Made by a program: the position numbers and the translations under genes | Origin: Acidobacteriota bacterium | Lineage (GTDB): Bacteria > Acidobacteriota > Blastocatellia > Pyrinomonadales > Pyrinomonadaceae | Assembly: GCA_020200135.1 (NCBI GenBank) | Contig: JAIVJI010000002.1 | Span: forward strand, 1-64,000 | Length of the DNA: 64,000 nt | Direction of reading: 5' to 3' | Shown here: piece after piece, positions 62,178 to 64,000 of the stretch | Numbering within the stretch: the first letter of the stretch is position 1 | How the letters are laid out: each line of letters opens with the position of its first letter | The notes under the pieces: generated by a model | What the model was told of the DNA's origin: nothing | Database searches by the model: none | The model's input: the letters and a program-made list of their open reading frames with translations, nothing else

Positions 62178-63407
62178 GTGAAACTCAAAGCCCTGTTGAG
62201 TGTTGCCGCCCTGTCGCTGTTGTCGGCGCAGGCGTTCGCGCAGACGGCCGCCGCGCCGCCGGCGCCGCCGGCACAGGCCGCGCCCGTCGCACCCGTCGCG
62301 CAGCCAGCCCCCGCGATAGCCGCCGCGGCGCAGGCTCCCGTCGCGGTCGCGGCCCTGCACGCGGCCGTCGTCGCCGCTTCTGCCCCCGCCCCGCCGCAGT
62401 CGCCGGACGCGCCGCAGACGCCCGCGCCGCCGGCGGGCGCCGCCACGACCTTCTTTTTCGAGGGCAACTTCCTCGGCGTCCGCACCGAGGAGGTGACGCG
62501 CGAGAACGCCTCGCGCTACGGCGTGTCGGGCGAGCCGCGCGGCGTGGGCGTGCGCGAGGTCGTCAAGGGCAGCCCGGCCGAGAAGGCGGGGCTGCGCGTG
62601 GGCGACGTCATCATGCGCTTCGACGGCGAGCAGGTGACGAGCGTGCGCAAGCTGACGCGGCTCATCGAGGAGGCGGCGCCCGGGCAGGCGGCGCGGCTCA
62701 CGGTGCTGCGCGGCGGCTCCGAGCAGCAGTTGACCGCCACGCTCGCGCGCCGCAGGCCCTTCATCGGCGCCGGGGTCGGCCCGCTCGTCCGGGGGCTGGG
62801 CGGCGACCTGCACCTCGGCGAGGGATTTGGCGAGCACTCCGAGCTGTGGCAGCTCAAGGGCGACGAGCTGCGCGAGCGGCTCGAAGAGATGCGCCGCAAG
62901 AGCCCGGAGCTGTTCTCGCTCGGCTCGTCGCGCCGCATCGGCGTCTCGACCAGCTCTCTGGGTAAGCAGCTCGCCGACTTCTTCGGCGTCCAGCACGGCG
63001 TCCTCATCAACTCGGTCGAGGCGAACAGCCCGGCCGAGAAGGCTGGGCTCAAGGCCGGCGACGTGGTGACGGAGGCCGACGGAAAGCAGGTCGAAGACCC
63101 CGACGACCTCATCCGCGCGCTCGGCGCGAAGCAGGAGGGCGAGGTCACGCTCACGGTCGTGCGCGACCGCAACCGGCGCACCGTCCGCGTCACGCCCGAG
63201 CGCAGGCAGGCGCCGGGCGCGGGCGCCGTCCCCGGCTCGTTCCGACTCGTCCGGCCGCCGGTCGCCATGACGCTCCCGCGCGCGACCAGACACAGCCCCT
63301 CCCTCGTCACACCGCACACGCTGATGACGCCGCGCACGCTCGTCACGCCGCGCATCACGAACACGCCGCGCGTCCGCGTGTACGGCTTCGGCGAACGCAT
63401 CCTCTAA
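62178..63407 (+). CDS. Secreted double-PDZ protein
   Basis: A 409-residue secreted protein. Signal peptide at 1-22 (MKLKALLSVAALSLLSAQAF), then a Pro/Ala-rich region (to about residue 90). First PDZ domain about 95-185 (FLGVRTEEVTRENASRYGVS, VREVVKGSPAEKAGLRVGDV), second about 255-345 (GVSTSSLGKQLADFFGVQHG, NSVEANSPAEKAGLKAGDVV), each ending in the LTVLRGG/LTVVRDRN strand. No protease domain is present, so it may be a binding partner or regulatory protein of an HtrA-like protease, or a peptide sensor. The GTG at 62178 has AGGAGGT 9 bases upstream. Confidence 0.85.
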   Translation: MKLKALLSVAALSLLSAQAFAQTAAAPPAPPAQAAPVAPVAQPAPAIAAAAQAPVAVAALHAAVVAASAPAPPQSPDAPQTPAPPAGAATTFFFEGNFLGVRTEEVTRENASRYGVSGEPRGVGVREVVKGSPAEKAGLRVGDVIMRFDGEQVTSVRKLTRLIEEAAPGQAARLTVLRGGSEQQLTATLARRRPFIGAGVGPLVRGLGGDLHLGEGFGEHSELWQLKGDELRERLEEMRRKSPELFSLGSSRRIGVSTSSLGKQLADFFGVQHGVLINSVEANSPAEKAGLKAGDVVTEADGKQVEDPDDLIRALGAKQEGEVTLTVVRDRNRRTVRVTPERRQAPGAGAVPGSFRLVRPPVAMTLPRATRHSPSLVTPHTLMTPRTLVTPRITNTPRVRVYGFGERIL

Positions 63408-63431
63408 CCCGCCGACGGCACGCAGGAAGAG

Positions 63432-63469
63432 GCCCCGCCGCGACGGATGAGAGTCCGTCACGGCGGGGC
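63432..63469 (+). terminator. Hairpin terminator after the PDZ gene
   Basis: GCCCCGCCG-C-GACGGA (63432-63447) pairs with TCCGTC-A-CGGCGGGGC (63454-63469), with a 6-nt loop. It lies 25 bases beyond the PDZ stop. The tail is TTCGG, so it may be weak. Confidence 0.6.
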
Positions 63470-63542
63470 TTCGGCTGTCCGGACGAATCCGCGCCGCCGG
63501 CGGGGGTCGTAATAACGGCGAGACCTCAGGAGGCTGGTGCGA

Positions 63543-64000
63543 ATGGAGAGGCGGAGAGTCTTCGTCGCGGGCGGCACGGGGTATCTGGGGCGCGCTCTGG
63601 TCGCGCGGCTCCTTGAGCGCGGGCACGAGGTGCGCGCGCTCGTCCGGCGCGGCTCCGAGGGGAAGCTGCCGCGCGGGTGCGAGGCCGTCGCGGGCGACCC
63701 GCTCGACGATTCGACCCTTGCCGCGTCCGTCCCGCCGTCGGAGACTTTCGTCCAGCTCGTCGGCGTGCCCCGCCCGTCGCCGGCGAAGGCGCGGCAGTTC
63801 CGCGAGATAGACCTTGTCGCGGGTCACGCTTCGGTCGCGGCGGCACGCGCGGCGGGCGTCCGCCACTTCGTCTACGTCAGCGTGGCGCAGCCCGCGCCGG
63901 TGATGAAGGCCTACCAGGCCGTGCGCGCCGAGGTCGAGTCGCTGCTCAAAGACTCGGGCCTGCGCGCGACCGTCCTGCGCCCGTGGTACGTGCTCGGCCC
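63543..64000 (+). CDS. NAD(P)-binding atypical SDR (NmrA/epimerase-like), 3' truncated by the window edge
   Basis: About 152 residues are present and the frame is open at the window end. The N-terminal Rossmann motif is RRVFVAGGTGYLGRALVARL (GxxGxxG), followed by the acidic/basic strand EVRALVRRGSEGKLPRG, an early VAGDPLD strand and HFVYVSVAQPAPVMKAYQAV, then ATVLRPWYVLG. The LRPxxxxG part is typical of NmrA-like/complex I assembly or NAD(P)H-sensing atypical SDRs, which lack a strict YxxxK. The start ATG at 63543 has an AGGAGG upstream. The substrate is unknown. Confidence 0.82.
   Translation, partial: MERRRVFVAGGTGYLGRALVARLLERGHEVRALVRRGSEGKLPRGCEAVAGDPLDDSTLAASVPPSETFVQLVGVPRPSPAKARQFREIDLVAGHASVAAARAAGVRHFVYVSVAQPAPVMKAYQAVRAEVESLLKDSGLRATVLRPWYVLG

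Noticed and set aside
62160-63866. Minus-strand frame of 568 codons opposite the PDZ gene
   Set aside because: Arg/Ala/Leu-rich antisense of high-GC coding DNA with no family match; the plus strand has a signal peptide and two PDZ domains.

Overview
The window is GC-rich bacterial chromosome interrupted by one complete 20.8 kb mobile element of lower and patchy GC. Gene content (TIGR03118, DUF4214 and CHRD secreted proteins, a fused two-domain M16 peptidase, TPR-HTH regulators, many short wHTH/membrane-protein pairs) suggests an acidobacterium, perhaps Blastocatellia. This is inferred from gene style; there is no rRNA in the window.

Left chromosomal arm (1-28210): the 3' end of an NAD-type isocitrate dehydrogenase, a frameshifted secreted TIGR03118/Calx-beta/DUF4214/CHRD gene, an M16 peptidase, a small membrane/regulator/flavoprotein cluster, a CreD-like membrane protein, an M48 lipoprotein, a TPR-HTH protein, and a very large membrane-anchored Clp-type AAA+ protein whose C-terminus looks like a class I release factor without GGQ. 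Upstream of it, on the minus strand, is a candidate structured non-coding RNA of about 514 nt with its own strong promoter and terminator. It matches no RNA class I can recognise. Then come an aconitase-family enzyme, CYTH and DUF488 proteins, an M20 peptidase, an MFS transporter and an NAD(P)H/flavin reductase.

Mobile element (28211-49046): a Tn7-like transposon with matching terminal inverted repeats, 4 + 3 internal TnsB-type sites and an exact 5-bp target duplication (GTGCC). Its core is tnsA-tnsB-tnsC-tniQ plus a second tniQ, all on the minus strand. No cas genes or CRISPR array were seen. The cargo is mostly defence-like. It includes (a) an XRE/ImmA-protease/PIN operon flanked by two members of an uncharacterised 'LWG' protein family, one coupled to an NPPW methyltransferase, a candidate undescribed system; (b) a membrane protein with a possible degenerate PLD-like domain; (c) a CBASS operon of HNH-SAVED effector (Cap5), CD-NTase, E2-like protein with a SEC-C zinc tail, and a zinc-ribbon tail-anchored protein; (d) an XRE/ImmA pair at the right end; and small XRE, GIY-YIG-like and RHH-like genes.

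Right chromosomal arm (49052-64000): a beta-oxidation operon (3-hydroxyacyl-CoA dehydrogenase/enoyl-CoA hydratase, DinB, YbaK, thiolase, acyl-CoA dehydrogenase) preceded by a palindrome that fits the TetR-type FadR operator, 43 bp from the transposon scar. It is followed by an MBL hydrolase, an MgtC/zinc-ribbon overlap, an SDR, a glycosyltransferase that appears fused to an unrelated small protein, a methyltransferase, a double-PDZ secreted protein and a truncated NAD(P)-binding epimerase-like gene. Intergenic hairpins built from a GTAGNCA heptad recur three times and twice supply the stop codon of the adjacent gene.
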